64,000 bases of DNA from Methylomonas rhizoryzae (GTDB lineage Bacteria > Pseudomonadota > Gammaproteobacteria > Methylococcales > Methylomonadaceae). How positions within the stretch are numbered: the stretch's first letter is position 1; each line of letters begins with the position of its first letter. The DNA lies in assembly GCF_008632455.1 (NCBI RefSeq), contig NZ_CP043929.1, forward strand, positions 1,674,001 to 1,738,000. Reading direction: 5' to 3'. Shown here one piece after another: positions 36,727-45,685 of this stretch. The notes under the pieces were generated by a model. The model was not told the DNA's origin. It did not search any database and saw nothing but the letters and a program-made list of their open reading frames with translations. A program made the position numbers and the translations under genes.

Positions 36727-37106
36727 TTTTCGCTGAGCTTGTTTTAAACCTACGGGAGTCTCGCCATGGAGGGCATTAAAAACTATAAGGGCTTGAGGGG
36801 GATTGGCTGTTTACATTAGGTACAATCCGCCCTAAAACCATGCGGCGCAACTTGGTTTGACGAAACAACCGTTTGCTTGAAAGGAGGCGGCTCAAGTAAT
36901 ACGGTAAGCCGTTGTTTTAGCGATTGCCGTACAACCGGGATGAACGCTTTTATTTGTATTGATGCCTGCGGATCAGCGAATTTGCTCGGCATGAAGGCTG
37001 CAACCATCATCAGTCCGATGCATGGCCTTTGATTAAATATTGTCATTTAACACGGGTTTCGCGATCTCGTATGTTATGGCTCACCCATTAACTTACGGAG
37101 ACGCCG
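36727..37106. other. intergenic region, no feature recognised
   Basis: No gene, clear terminator or repeat could be supported in this 380-nt gap. Confidence 0.5.
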
Positions 37107-38201
37107 ATGAACCGGGTCACCCTGTCCTGTACAGCCCTGCTGTTTGCGGTCTTTACGGCCTCGGCCGAGACCAAGTCCGATTTCGACGTATTCGCCAATC
37201 TCGACACCGGGCCCGGCAATGTCACGGCGACTGCAAGCGGGCGTATCATCATGAGTCAACATCAGTTCTACCAACCGCAATACACGGTGGTCGAGTATAA
37301 GGACCGGACCCTGCTGCCATTTCCGAATTGGGAAATGTCTGCGGCCGATTCGACGGCGCCGCTCAAGCTCGACTCGGTGCTGGGCATACGTTCCGATAGC
37401 AATGGCGTGGTCTGGATGCTGGACAACGGTATGCGTAGTGGCGTCACGCCCAAGCTGGTCGGCTGGAATACTAAAACCAACAAGTTACAACGCTTGATTT
37501 ATCTGCCGGCACCGATTGCTCCCAAGGATGCGTTCGTCAACGATTTTGCCTTGGATACCATCCACAATCATGCCTTCATCAGCGATCCGGCCGGCGGCAT
37601 CAATGCGGCCTTGATTGTGGTCAACTTGTCGACCGGAGCGGCCCGGCGGGTGCTGCAAGGCCACTATAGCGTGGTGCCGGAAAACGTCGATTTGCTCATC
37701 GATAATGTGCCGATTCAGGTAAAAACTCCGGCGGGCGAATTAGTCAGGCCGCACATCGGGGTGAATCCCATCACCGAGGACTTGGCTAACGAATGGGTGT
37801 ATTTCGGGCCCATGCACGGCCTTAGTTTGTACCGGATTAGAGCCGCCGACTTGATCAACGCGTCGTTATCGGCCGAAGAACTTGCCGGCCGGGTTGAGCG
37901 CTACAGCGACAAGCCGATTTCGGACGGCATCAGCATCGACCGGAACAACAATATTTATTTGGGCGATTTGGCCAACAACGCGATTGGCGTCATCGATCCC
38001 ACTCGCAAGTATCGGCAGTTGGCACAATGTCCGCGCCTTTCCTGGGTGGATTCGTTCAGTTTCGGTGCCGGCGGCCAATTGTATGCGGTGGTCAATCGCC
38101 TGCATCGCTCGGCCACCCTAAACGGCGGCGATAACCAAGCGAAACCGCCTTATTTTCTGTTAAAGGTTAAAGCCTTGGCAGCCGGTCTGCCAGGGCGTTA
38201 A
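37107..38201 (+). CDS. secreted major royal jelly / Yellow-family protein
   Basis: The 364-residue protein has a signal peptide (LLFAVFTASA|ETKSD) and a six-bladed propeller pattern typical of bacterial MRJP/Yellow proteins: RIIMSQHQFYQP, LDSVLGIRSDSNGVVWMLDNG, FVNDFALDTIHNHAFISDPAG and WVYFGPMHGLSLYRI. Insect members are dopachrome-converting enzymes or storage proteins; bacterial members are uncharacterised. It is periplasmic or secreted. The 3' end overlaps the convergent LysR gene by 4 nt. Confidence 0.82.
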   Translation: MNRVTLSCTALLFAVFTASAETKSDFDVFANLDTGPGNVTATASGRIIMSQHQFYQPQYTVVEYKDRTLLPFPNWEMSAADSTAPLKLDSVLGIRSDSNGVVWMLDNGMRSGVTPKLVGWNTKTNKLQRLIYLPAPIAPKDAFVNDFALDTIHNHAFISDPAGGINAALIVVNLSTGAARRVLQGHYSVVPENVDLLIDNVPIQVKTPAGELVRPHIGVNPITEDLANEWVYFGPMHGLSLYRIRAADLINASLSAEELAGRVERYSDKPISDGISIDRNNNIYLGDLANNAIGVIDPTRKYRQLAQCPRLSWVDSFSFGAGGQLYAVVNRLHRSATLNGGDNQAKPPYFLLKVKALAAGLPGR

Positions 38202-39133
38202 AGTTCGAGCGGGGATGCGCCAATTGTTCGGGCGACACGGCTGATTTGCTCGCGCAGCCAGCCGTGGGCCGGGTCTTTTTCCCATAACGGATGCCAGATC
38301 ATCGCCAAATCGTAGTCGGGCAATTCGACCGGTACCGGCCAAATGCTCAGCGGCACCAGTTTCCGAAAGGCTATTGCCAAGCGATACGGCAAGGACAAGA
38401 TCATATCGGTTTGCGCCACAATCAAAGGGGCCGACAAAAAATGCGGCACAATGCAATGAATATGGCGCTCGGCGCCGGTTTCGGCTAGTTTATCGTCTAT
38501 CACCCCCAATTTATCGCCGGTTCTGGAAATCAGCATATGCGCCGCCGCCAGATAATCCGCCAGCGACGGCGGCGCTTTGATCCGCGGATGATCCTGCCTG
38601 ACCACGCAAGCCATGCGATCTTTGAACAGGATTTCGCAGTGCAAATGCGCAGGCGGATTCAGTACCGAGACGAAACCCAGCACCACATCCAGGCTGCCGT
38701 TTTCCAGTTGTGGCAAAGGAAAGGCGGATTCCGTGCGTTTGACGTGAATATCCACGCCAGGCGCTACCCGCTCTATCATTTGCGTTAGCGTCGGCAACAT
38801 CAGAAATTCCATGTAATCGGTCGCTGCAATCGTAAACCGGCGTTGGCTGGCAGTCGGGTCGAAGGCTTGCGGCGTTTCGAGCAGACGCTCCATTTCCTTC
38901 AACAGACTGCGCACCGGCTCGACCAATGTCAGCGCCAGTGCGGTCGGCTGCATCCCGCCGGGCGATTTGACCAGTACCGGGTCGTTGAGATGCTGACGCA
39001 AGCGATGCAGAGTGTGGCTCATGGCCGACTGGGTAACGAACATGGATTCCGCCGCGCGGGTGACATTGCGTTCCCGCATCAATACGTCGAAAGCCAGCAA
39101 CAGGTTCAGGTCGAAGGTGCGTAGATTGGCCAT
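38198..39133 (-). CDS. LysR-family transcriptional regulator
   Basis: The protein has 311 residues from ATG 39133 (MANLRTFDLNLLLAFD). The helix-turn-helix segment RNVTRAAESMFVTQSAMSHTLHRLRQ is typical of LysR regulators, and the C-terminal effector domain has the NodD/NahR-type layout. It lies divergent from pxmABC with about 250 nt between starts, the usual arrangement for a LysR regulator and its target. Control of pxmABC is therefore a fair inference; the overlapping MRJP gene is an alternative target. Confidence 0.9.
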   Translation of the reverse strand: MANLRTFDLNLLLAFDVLMRERNVTRAAESMFVTQSAMSHTLHRLRQHLNDPVLVKSPGGMQPTALALTLVEPVRSLLKEMERLLETPQAFDPTASQRRFTIAATDYMEFLMLPTLTQMIERVAPGVDIHVKRTESAFPLPQLENGSLDVVLGFVSVLNPPAHLHCEILFKDRMACVVRQDHPRIKAPPSLADYLAAAHMLISRTGDKLGVIDDKLAETGAERHIHCIVPHFLSAPLIVAQTDMILSLPYRLAIAFRKLVPLSIWPVPVELPDYDLAMIWHPLWEKDPAHGWLREQISRVARTIGASPLEL

Positions 39134-39383
39134 CGGCAAATGTCCTCAATGATTTGCCCCCGCATCCTAAACAAATTCGCGGCCGGGCGGTATGAACAGT
39201 CTTCATCGATCCGAATGAAATTTCACCATTTCACAGCGCGTCGAAACATCCCTACCTTATACCGCGAGCGCGGCTATCGACCAATCCGGTTTAACTCCCC
39301 AAGGGTGGCTTTTAGGCCGGTGGCGCGCTCAAACCATCACATCGACAGTCGTTTGCGACGGCACCATTCGGGGGTATCACTTT
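39134..39383. promoter_or_regulatory. divergent promoter region of LysR gene and pxmABC
   Basis: This 250-nt gap must hold the promoters of both transcripts and any LysR binding site. I could not assign -35/-10 boxes with confidence; a GGGGGTAT ribosome-site-like tract precedes pxmA at 39370. Confidence 0.45.
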
Positions 39384-40136
39384 ATGTCCGCACACATTCC
39401 TATTTCCACATTCAAACCTTACCGGGGCGAGAAAGCCCGGCTGGTCAGAGCTTACGATTATCTGATCCTGGTCCTGGCCCTATTCTTGTTCATCGGCTCG
39501 TTTCATCTACATTTTGCCCTGACCGTCGGCGACTGGGACTTCTGGGTCGATTGGAAAGATCGGCAATGGTGGCCATTGGTGACGCCGCTAATCGGCATTA
39601 CTTTTCCTGCCGCCGTACAGGCGGTGTTGTGGGATAAATTCCGTCTACCGTTGGGCGCCACCCTCTGCGTCGCGGCCTTATTGCTAGGTACCTGGGTCAC
39701 CCGGGTATTTGCCTACCACTACTGGAATTATTTCCCCATCAACATGGTGTTGCCGGCCACCATGGTGCCCGGTGCATTGGTATTGGATACCTTGTTGATG
39801 CTCACCAACAGCCTGACCATCACCTCTATTTTTGGCGGGGCTGCGTTTGCCTTGTTGTTCTACCCCACCAATTGGCCGATCTTCGGCATGTTCCACCAAG
39901 CGGTCGAATACCACAACAGCCAGTTGACTGTCGCCGATTTATTCGGCTTCCAATATATCCGCACCGGCATGCCGGAATACCTGCGCATCATCGAGCGCGG
40001 CACCCTGCGAACCTACGGCCAGTACGCTACACCGTTGGCGGCCTTTTGTTCGGCGCTGTTATGTTCGTTGATGTATCCGCTCTGGTGGTATATCGGTAAA
40101 TGGTTCGCCGATACCCGTTATCTGAAAAGCATTTAA
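39384..40136 (+). CDS. pxmA: PxmA, PmoA-like subunit of the pXMO copper monooxygenase
   Basis: The 250-residue membrane protein has about seven helices and the PmoA/AmoA signatures GDWDFWVDWKDRQWWP, FPINMVLPATMVPGALVLD and FQYIRTGMPEYLRIIERGTLR. It is the hydrophobic beta-type subunit of a copper membrane monooxygenase. It is followed by the B and C subunits, whereas conventional methane monooxygenase operons run C-A-B; A-B-C is the order of the pxm operons found in Methylomonas, Methylobacter and Methylomicrobium. The substrate of pXMO is not settled; expression under oxygen limitation or denitrifying conditions is reported for the family. Confidence 0.93.
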   Translation: MSAHIPISTFKPYRGEKARLVRAYDYLILVLALFLFIGSFHLHFALTVGDWDFWVDWKDRQWWPLVTPLIGITFPAAVQAVLWDKFRLPLGATLCVAALLLGTWVTRVFAYHYWNYFPINMVLPATMVPGALVLDTLLMLTNSLTITSIFGGAAFALLFYPTNWPIFGMFHQAVEYHNSQLTVADLFGFQYIRTGMPEYLRIIERGTLRTYGQYATPLAAFCSALLCSLMYPLWWYIGKWFADTRYLKSI

Positions 40137-40147
40137 GGAGACCAGCC

Positions 40148-41386
40148 ATGAAAGTACTTTTTAAACCTTGGCTGTTGGCATTGCTTTGCTTGAATGTGTT
40201 GTCGGTGTTGACAGTACCCACCGCTCAGGCCCATGGCGAAAAAGCCTTGGAGCCGTTCATTCGGATGCGCACCATCCAGTGGTACGACGTGCAGTGGTCC
40301 ACGCAAAAATTCAACGTCAACGATGAAGTCAGTGTCAGCGGCAAGTTTCATGTTGCCGAAGACTGGCCGATCAGTGTGCCAAAGCCGGAAGCCAGCTTCT
40401 TGAATATCTCCACGCCGGGACCCGTGCTGATTCGTACCGAGCGCTACCTAAACGGTAAACCTTGGACCAATTCAGTGTCCCTGGAGCCTGGTGGTGACTA
40501 CGAGTTCAAAGTGGTCTTGAAAGGCCGTTTGCCTGGGCGTTATCACATTCACCCGTTTTTTAATTTAAAAGACGCGGGACAGGTGATGGGCCCAGGGGTG
40601 TGGTTGGACATTGGCGGCGATCCCGGCGACTTCCGCAATACGCTTAAAACCATTAACGGCGAAGTGATCGACATGGAGAACTTCGGCTTTGCCAATGGCG
40701 TGTTTTGGCATCTGTTCTGGGGTGTGTTGGCGGCTGCCTGGTTATTGTGGTGGGTGCGTCGTCCCTTGTTCATCAGCCGTTACCGCATGCTGGATGCCGG
40801 TTTGGAACAGGAGTTGATCACCGCTCAGGACAAACTCATCGCTAAAGTCGTGTTAGTGGGTGTGCCGGTGTTGGTATTGGCGCTGAATGCCATCACCGCC
40901 AACCGTTACCCGGACGCTATCCCATTACAAGCAGGACTGGATCGGATTTTGCCTTTACCGGCTCAAGTCAATGCCGGAACGGTCAATGTGGACGCCATCA
41001 AAGCGGAATACAGCGTGGCGCAACGTGCCATGCTGTTGCAGGTGAGTGTCGACAATCGCAGCCAAGGGGCGGTCAGAATCGGCGAGTTTTCGAGCTCCAA
41101 CGTGCATTTCATGAACGCCGAATTGGCCGATGTGGGCCACATGCCCGGCAAGGATGACGTCAGCAATAACGGCCTGAGCCTGGATAACAACACGCCTATA
41201 GCACCCGGCGAACAACGCACCGTCACGATTGAAGTGCGCGATGCGGCCTGGGAGTCGGAAAAGCTGGATGGACTGATCAAAGACGCGGATAGCCGTGTCG
41301 GCGGTTTGCTGTTCCTTTACGACGACGTGATGGGAAAACGCTATATCTCCAGTATTTCCGCGGCCGTCATTCCCAAATTCAATTAA
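40148..41386 (+). CDS. pxmB: PxmB, PmoB-like copper-binding subunit
   Basis: ATG 40148 follows AAGGAGA. The 412-residue protein has a signal peptide cleaved before His29 (QA|HGEKALEP), so the mature N-terminal His can act as a copper ligand as in PmoB. The second ligand pair is present in GRYHIHPFF (His133 and His135). Two cupredoxin domains flank two membrane helices (WHLFWGVLAAAWLLWW and LIAKVVLVGVPVLVLALN). The active copper site of the B subunit therefore seems intact. Spacing to pxmA is 11 nt and to pxmC 16 nt. Confidence 0.93.
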   Translation: MKVLFKPWLLALLCLNVLSVLTVPTAQAHGEKALEPFIRMRTIQWYDVQWSTQKFNVNDEVSVSGKFHVAEDWPISVPKPEASFLNISTPGPVLIRTERYLNGKPWTNSVSLEPGGDYEFKVVLKGRLPGRYHIHPFFNLKDAGQVMGPGVWLDIGGDPGDFRNTLKTINGEVIDMENFGFANGVFWHLFWGVLAAAWLLWWVRRPLFISRYRMLDAGLEQELITAQDKLIAKVVLVGVPVLVLALNAITANRYPDAIPLQAGLDRILPLPAQVNAGTVNVDAIKAEYSVAQRAMLLQVSVDNRSQGAVRIGEFSSSNVHFMNAELADVGHMPGKDDVSNNGLSLDNNTPIAPGEQRTVTIEVRDAAWESEKLDGLIKDADSRVGGLLFLYDDVMGKRYISSISAAVIPKFN

Positions 41387-41402
41387 TTCAGGAGCAAACA
41401 TC

Positions 41403-42176
41403 ATGGCTACCACGACAGAACACGTTAGCTTACGCAGCGAAAACCCTAAATCATTGCCTTGGTATTTGATCGACTTACCCAAATATTTAAAGGGCTTTGG
41501 CATATTGACCGTGATCTATGTCGGTTTACGACTGTATCAGGGTGCTTTTGCCATAGAACACGGTTTGGATTCCACGGAACCTGCGTTCGAGCAATACTGG
41601 ATGCGGCTGTTTTATATCGAACTAGCGATTATCGCTGCCGTCGCCAGCGGTTTTTGGGGGTATTTATGGACAACGCGCGACCGGAATCTGGAGCAACTGG
41701 CACCCAAGGAAGAAATTCGCCGCTATTTCACCTTGACGATGTGGATCAGCATTTACACCTTTGCGGTGTATTGGGCCGGCAGTTATTTTGCCGAACAGGA
41801 CAACTCCTGGCACCAGGTGGCAATTCGCGATACGCCGTTTACTGCCAATCACATCATCGAGTTTTATTTCAACTTCCCGCTGTACGTGATCTTGGGCGGC
41901 TGCGCCTGGCTATACGCCAGAACCCGCTTGCCCTTGTATGCCAAAGGCATCTCGCTGCCCTTGACCTTGGCGGTGTTCGGGCCGTTCATGATTTTGGTCA
42001 GCGTCGGTTTCAACGAGTGGGGACATACCTTCTGGTTTAGAGAAGAATTCTTCGCCGCGCCGATTCATTGGGGGTTTGTGATCGGGGTGTGGTTTGCCTT
42101 GGGGGTCGGCGGCATCCTGCTGCAAGGGGTGACCCGGCTGATCGAACTGCTGGACAAAATCGAAGAGGCTGAATAA
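41403..42176 (+). CDS. pxmC: PxmC, PmoC-like subunit
   Basis: The 257-residue protein has about six membrane helices and the PmoC signatures AIRDTPFTANHIIEFYFNFP, which carries the Asp/His copper ligands of this subunit, and VGFNEWGHTFWFREEFF. The C subunit contains the CuC/CuD sites currently considered catalytic in particulate methane monooxygenase, so this enzyme should be active. The ribosome site is CAGGAGC. An MFS gene follows after 28 nt and may be part of the same transcript. Confidence 0.93.
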   Translation: MATTTEHVSLRSENPKSLPWYLIDLPKYLKGFGILTVIYVGLRLYQGAFAIEHGLDSTEPAFEQYWMRLFYIELAIIAAVASGFWGYLWTTRDRNLEQLAPKEEIRRYFTLTMWISIYTFAVYWAGSYFAEQDNSWHQVAIRDTPFTANHIIEFYFNFPLYVILGGCAWLYARTRLPLYAKGISLPLTLAVFGPFMILVSVGFNEWGHTFWFREEFFAAPIHWGFVIGVWFALGVGGILLQGVTRLIELLDKIEEAE

Positions 42177-42204
42177 GTCTGTTTTCAAATAAACCCTCAC
42201 GAAA

Positions 42205-43461
42205 ATGGTTAAGTCCTTAGCAACAATGCCAAAGAGTCGCGCCTATTCAGTTCATTATGCCTGGATAGTCCTCGCGGTCACGTTTCTGTGCTTGTTTGTG
42301 GCATCGGCACTGCGCTCAGTGCCGGGGATCATCATGCTGTCCCTGGAACAGGAGTTTGCTTGGAATAGGGAAACCATTAGCGGGGCGATTTCGCTCAACC
42401 TGCTGTTATTCGGCCTTGCAGGTCCATTTCTAGGTAGGTTGATGGATGTCTACGGCGCCAAACGCATCAGCGTTATCACGTTGATTTTGTCGGTGGCTGG
42501 CGCCGGCGGCAGCGTTTTTATGCAGGAATCCTGGCAACTGTATTTGTTTTGGGGATTACTGATCGGCGCGGGTTCCGGCGGCACTTCAATGATTATGGGA
42601 TCGGCGTTGATCAATCGCTGGTTCCATCAACATCGGGGGCTCGCGTTAGGCATATTGGGCGCCGCCTTCTCTTCCGGCCAGTTAGTGTTCACTCCGGTTT
42701 TAATGCAGATCAACGTTCATGAAGGCTGGCGTGCGGCGACGCTGTTGATCGCCGTCGCGTTAGGCTTGCTGGTTTTGCCGTTGATTCTGAAATTTTTAAG
42801 AGACGATCCCGAATCAAAAGGACTGCTGCCCTATGGCGGCAATGGCGTACATGGAACAGTTCTTAAGCCCGATAGCAATCCCATGCGATCAGCCATGAGC
42901 AGCCTTCAATTCTGGCTGTTGGCTTCGAGTTTTGGAATTTGCGGCTTAACCACCTCCGGGCTTTTTCAGACCCATTTGATTCCGCACGGCATCGAACACG
43001 GCTTCAGCGAAATGACCATGGCGATGTCGCTAGGGGTAATGGGGGCGGCCGATGTATTCGGCACCATTTTATCCGGCTGGCTGTGCGACCGCTGCGGCAA
43101 GCGCTGGCCGCTGGCGTTTTATTACGTGGTCAGAGGTGCCACGCTGATACTGCTGCCCGGCATCGATAGCACCGGACAATTAATGATGTTCTCGATTATT
43201 TACGGCATGAATTGGTTGTCGACCATTCCGGCCACCTCGGCATTGACCGCGGACTTATTCGGCAAACAAAACGTCGGCGTGGTGTTCGGCTGGATTTGCT
43301 TTGCACATCAAATCGGGGCGGCCATCGCCGCCTACACCGCCGGTTACGCCCATAGCCTGATCGGCGACTACCGCTTGGTTTTCATCGCGTCGGGCCTGTT
43401 TGCCTTTCTCGCAACCGGGATCGTTGTGTTCATCAGGGACCCTGAAGCTGTTCGGTTTTAA
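42205..43461 (+). CDS. MFS transporter downstream of pxmABC
   Basis: The 418-residue protein has twelve predicted helices and MFS loop motifs (GRLMDVYGAKR after helix 2; GWLCDRCGKRW in the second half). The sequence LFWGLLIGAGSGGTSMIMGSALINRWFHQHRGLALGI is typical of the monocarboxylate/oxalate-formate type subgroup. Only 28 nt separate it from pxmC, so it is probably co-transcribed. If so, it may move a substrate or product of pXMO metabolism, but no specificity can be read. A start at ATG 42205 (MVKSLATMPKSR) or 42226 is possible. Confidence 0.85.
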   Translation: MVKSLATMPKSRAYSVHYAWIVLAVTFLCLFVASALRSVPGIIMLSLEQEFAWNRETISGAISLNLLLFGLAGPFLGRLMDVYGAKRISVITLILSVAGAGGSVFMQESWQLYLFWGLLIGAGSGGTSMIMGSALINRWFHQHRGLALGILGAAFSSGQLVFTPVLMQINVHEGWRAATLLIAVALGLLVLPLILKFLRDDPESKGLLPYGGNGVHGTVLKPDSNPMRSAMSSLQFWLLASSFGICGLTTSGLFQTHLIPHGIEHGFSEMTMAMSLGVMGAADVFGTILSGWLCDRCGKRWPLAFYYVVRGATLILLPGIDSTGQLMMFSIIYGMNWLSTIPATSALTADLFGKQNVGVVFGWICFAHQIGAAIAAYTAGYAHSLIGDYRLVFIASGLFAFLATGIVVFIRDPEAVRF

Positions 43462-43595
43462 ATTGATGGGGAAAATGCCGTGGCTGTAGCCCGGATTGCG
43501 GTAATAGTAAGAACAATGGGCGCGGAAGAAAAAGTCGAAAATCGCTGATTGATTTTTTGGGAGCGTTAACGAGGTTCTACCAAGACCGCGCGGTT

Positions 43596-45551
43596 TTATA
43601 TTTGCGTTAACCAATAAAACTGAAAACCTTGCAACACAATGTGTCTATCGTATTGCGCCGGTTGCCGCCCGCTATATAAATCGACGAATCGGGTAAACGG
43701 ATCGATACCCTTGCTTCTGAGCAGAGCCAGGTCGAGATATTGCGGACTGGCGGCGAAATTGGCTACCACCAACACCCGTTCAGAGGGCCGTTGATGATCG
43801 AAGCGGAGGTAACACAATAGATGCTGGTTATCGATGTCTACCAGTTCGCGATTGTTAAAATCGGCAAACGCCGAGGTTTCTTTGCGGATTGCGATCATTT
43901 TCTTCATCGCGTTGAATAAGACGTACTCCGTCGTTCCCTGTTTTTTGCGCAACTCGGCACGTTCCCAATTGATTTTGGGGCGGTGTATCCAACGGTTGTC
44001 GTTACTTTTATGGGGATCGTCGCGATAGCTGTAGTCGTTGATTACCCCTAATGCATCGCCGTTGTACAGCAAAGGGATGCCGCCGAACGATAAAATCAGG
44101 CTGTGCAGCAACACTATTTTTTTGACCGCGTTATCGATCAACGCTTGGTCGTTTGTTTCCTGACCGGCTTCCAAGCCGACCAGCGAGGCCATTGAACCGC
44201 TGATGCGGGCGTCGCCGGTGGTTTCGTTGTGCATGAACACCATGCCTCTGGCCGGTGAGCCTTCGAATTGGCCGCTGAAATAATTGACCAAAAATTGCCG
44301 GTGCGCGTACGGGTCGTAACCGGCGGCGCGGATGTCGTTGTCGTCGAAGCCGAAACCGATGTCGTCGTGACAACGCACGTAATTGAGCCAAGTGGCTCGT
44401 TCCAGTTTTGCCGGCAGATTTTTAACGCCTTGATAGAGTAATCTGGCGTTTTGTGTGGCGATACCGTCCCACAGCAAAGCCATTAGCGTGGCGTTGTAGG
44501 CAATTTCGCATTCCTTGGCGATGATGGCGTCTTCGCCGAAATATTTGATCATTTCCACCGGCGTGACGATGGCTTCGGCGATGAACAGTACGCCGGGCGC
44601 GGTGACTTGGCAACAATCCTTCATCAGTTGCAGAATCAAGTGCGCGTTGCGCTCGTTTTGGCAGGTGGAGCCGATCTTCTTCCACAGAAAAGCCACGGCG
44701 TCGAGCCGCAGTATGTCCACGCCTTGATTGGCCCAAAACAAGATGATGTCGAGCATGGCTACGAACACTTCGGGATTGCTGTAATTCAAATCCCACTGGT
44801 AGTTGTGAAACACCGTCATCACCCATTTTTGCATCGCCTCGTTCCAGGTGAAATTGCCGGGATTGCTTTCGGGGAAAATCTCCGGCATGGATTGCTCGAA
44901 CATGTCCGGCACTTCGCGGTTGCCGAACACAAAATAATAATCCTGGTAACGTTGCTCGCCGTTGATGGCTTTTTGCGCCCATTCGTGTTCGTCGGAGGTA
45001 TGGTTTAACACGATGTCCAGCACCAACAAGATGTCGCGCTTTCTGAACTCCTCGGCGAGGCGCCGCAAATCGTTTAAAGTTCCCAGCCTGTCGTCGATTT
45101 GTCTGAAATCGCTGACCGCGTAGCCGCCGTCGCTTTTGCCGGTGGGGCACATCAGAATCGGCATGATGTGCACCATGTTGATACCTAGTTCTTGAAAGTA
45201 TTGGGTTTTGTCAGCTAGGTCGGCAAGATTGTCGGCAAATCCGTTGGTGTAAAGTGCCATGCCCACCCATTGCTGCGATAAAAACCAGTTGTGGTCCTGT
45301 TCCCGGGCGATGTCGCTTTGTTCCAATTCCGCGCTGCGGGCGATATAGCCTTTGGCCATGGTTTCCACCAATCGCAACATTTGCGTTTTGAAATCGTCGC
45401 GCTGTCCGTATAGCGTGAAAAATAAAGAATAGATGGCGTAAAAATTGGCTCCCAAGCGCGTATAGAAGTGCCTGATGTCTTGGCGGCGAATTTCCGGTTT
45501 CAGATCGTCGAGGATATTGTTCAATAGCGAGTGGGAAACTTGTTCGTACAT
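43596..45551 (-). CDS. ams: amylosucrase
   Basis: This 651-residue GH13 enzyme has the four conserved regions DIVLNHTSDEH, ILRLDAVAF (nucleophile Asp near residue 284), LFIAEAI (acid/base Glu near 326) and NYVRCHDDIGF. The sizes and positions agree with amylosucrase, which polymerises glucose from sucrose into alpha-1,4-glucan and releases fructose. It lies 134 nt downstream of the sucrose-phosphate synthase gene in the same direction. In methanotrophs this pair links osmoprotectant sucrose to glycogen. A fructokinase gene that often completes the operon is absent here. Confidence 0.92.
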   Translation of the reverse strand: MYEQVSHSLLNNILDDLKPEIRRQDIRHFYTRLGANFYAIYSLFFTLYGQRDDFKTQMLRLVETMAKGYIARSAELEQSDIAREQDHNWFLSQQWVGMALYTNGFADNLADLADKTQYFQELGINMVHIMPILMCPTGKSDGGYAVSDFRQIDDRLGTLNDLRRLAEEFRKRDILLVLDIVLNHTSDEHEWAQKAINGEQRYQDYYFVFGNREVPDMFEQSMPEIFPESNPGNFTWNEAMQKWVMTVFHNYQWDLNYSNPEVFVAMLDIILFWANQGVDILRLDAVAFLWKKIGSTCQNERNAHLILQLMKDCCQVTAPGVLFIAEAIVTPVEMIKYFGEDAIIAKECEIAYNATLMALLWDGIATQNARLLYQGVKNLPAKLERATWLNYVRCHDDIGFGFDDNDIRAAGYDPYAHRQFLVNYFSGQFEGSPARGMVFMHNETTGDARISGSMASLVGLEAGQETNDQALIDNAVKKIVLLHSLILSFGGIPLLYNGDALGVINDYSYRDDPHKSNDNRWIHRPKINWERAELRKKQGTTEYVLFNAMKKMIAIRKETSAFADFNNRELVDIDNQHLLCYLRFDHQRPSERVLVVANFAASPQYLDLALLRSKGIDPFTRFVDLYSGRQPAQYDRHIVLQGFQFYWLTQI

Positions 45552-45641
45552 AAGTAGTTCCTGGGGGTTTACTCGGGCCGATAGTGGCCGAGTTTGTATC
45601 GACTTTGCTTAGCTTTTTTTTCACCTGCTCTCGGTGTATGC

Positions 45642-45661
45642 CTGATGCCGGCCGGCATCAG
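45642..45661. repeat. 20-bp perfect palindrome between sps and ams
   Basis: CTGATGCCGG directly followed by its reverse complement, 25 nt after the sps stop on the minus strand. No T run follows, so it is more likely an mRNA-stabilising or processing hairpin that could set different levels of sps and ams than a full terminator. Confidence 0.5.
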
Positions 45662-45685
45662 CGCTACCTTGCTTCTGGCCGGAGG

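Noticed and set aside
39384..42176. Canonical particulate methane monooxygenase operon pmoCAB
   Set aside because: Gene order is A-B-C, not C-A-B, and the subunit sequences diverge from the usual PmoA pattern; this is the pxm type.
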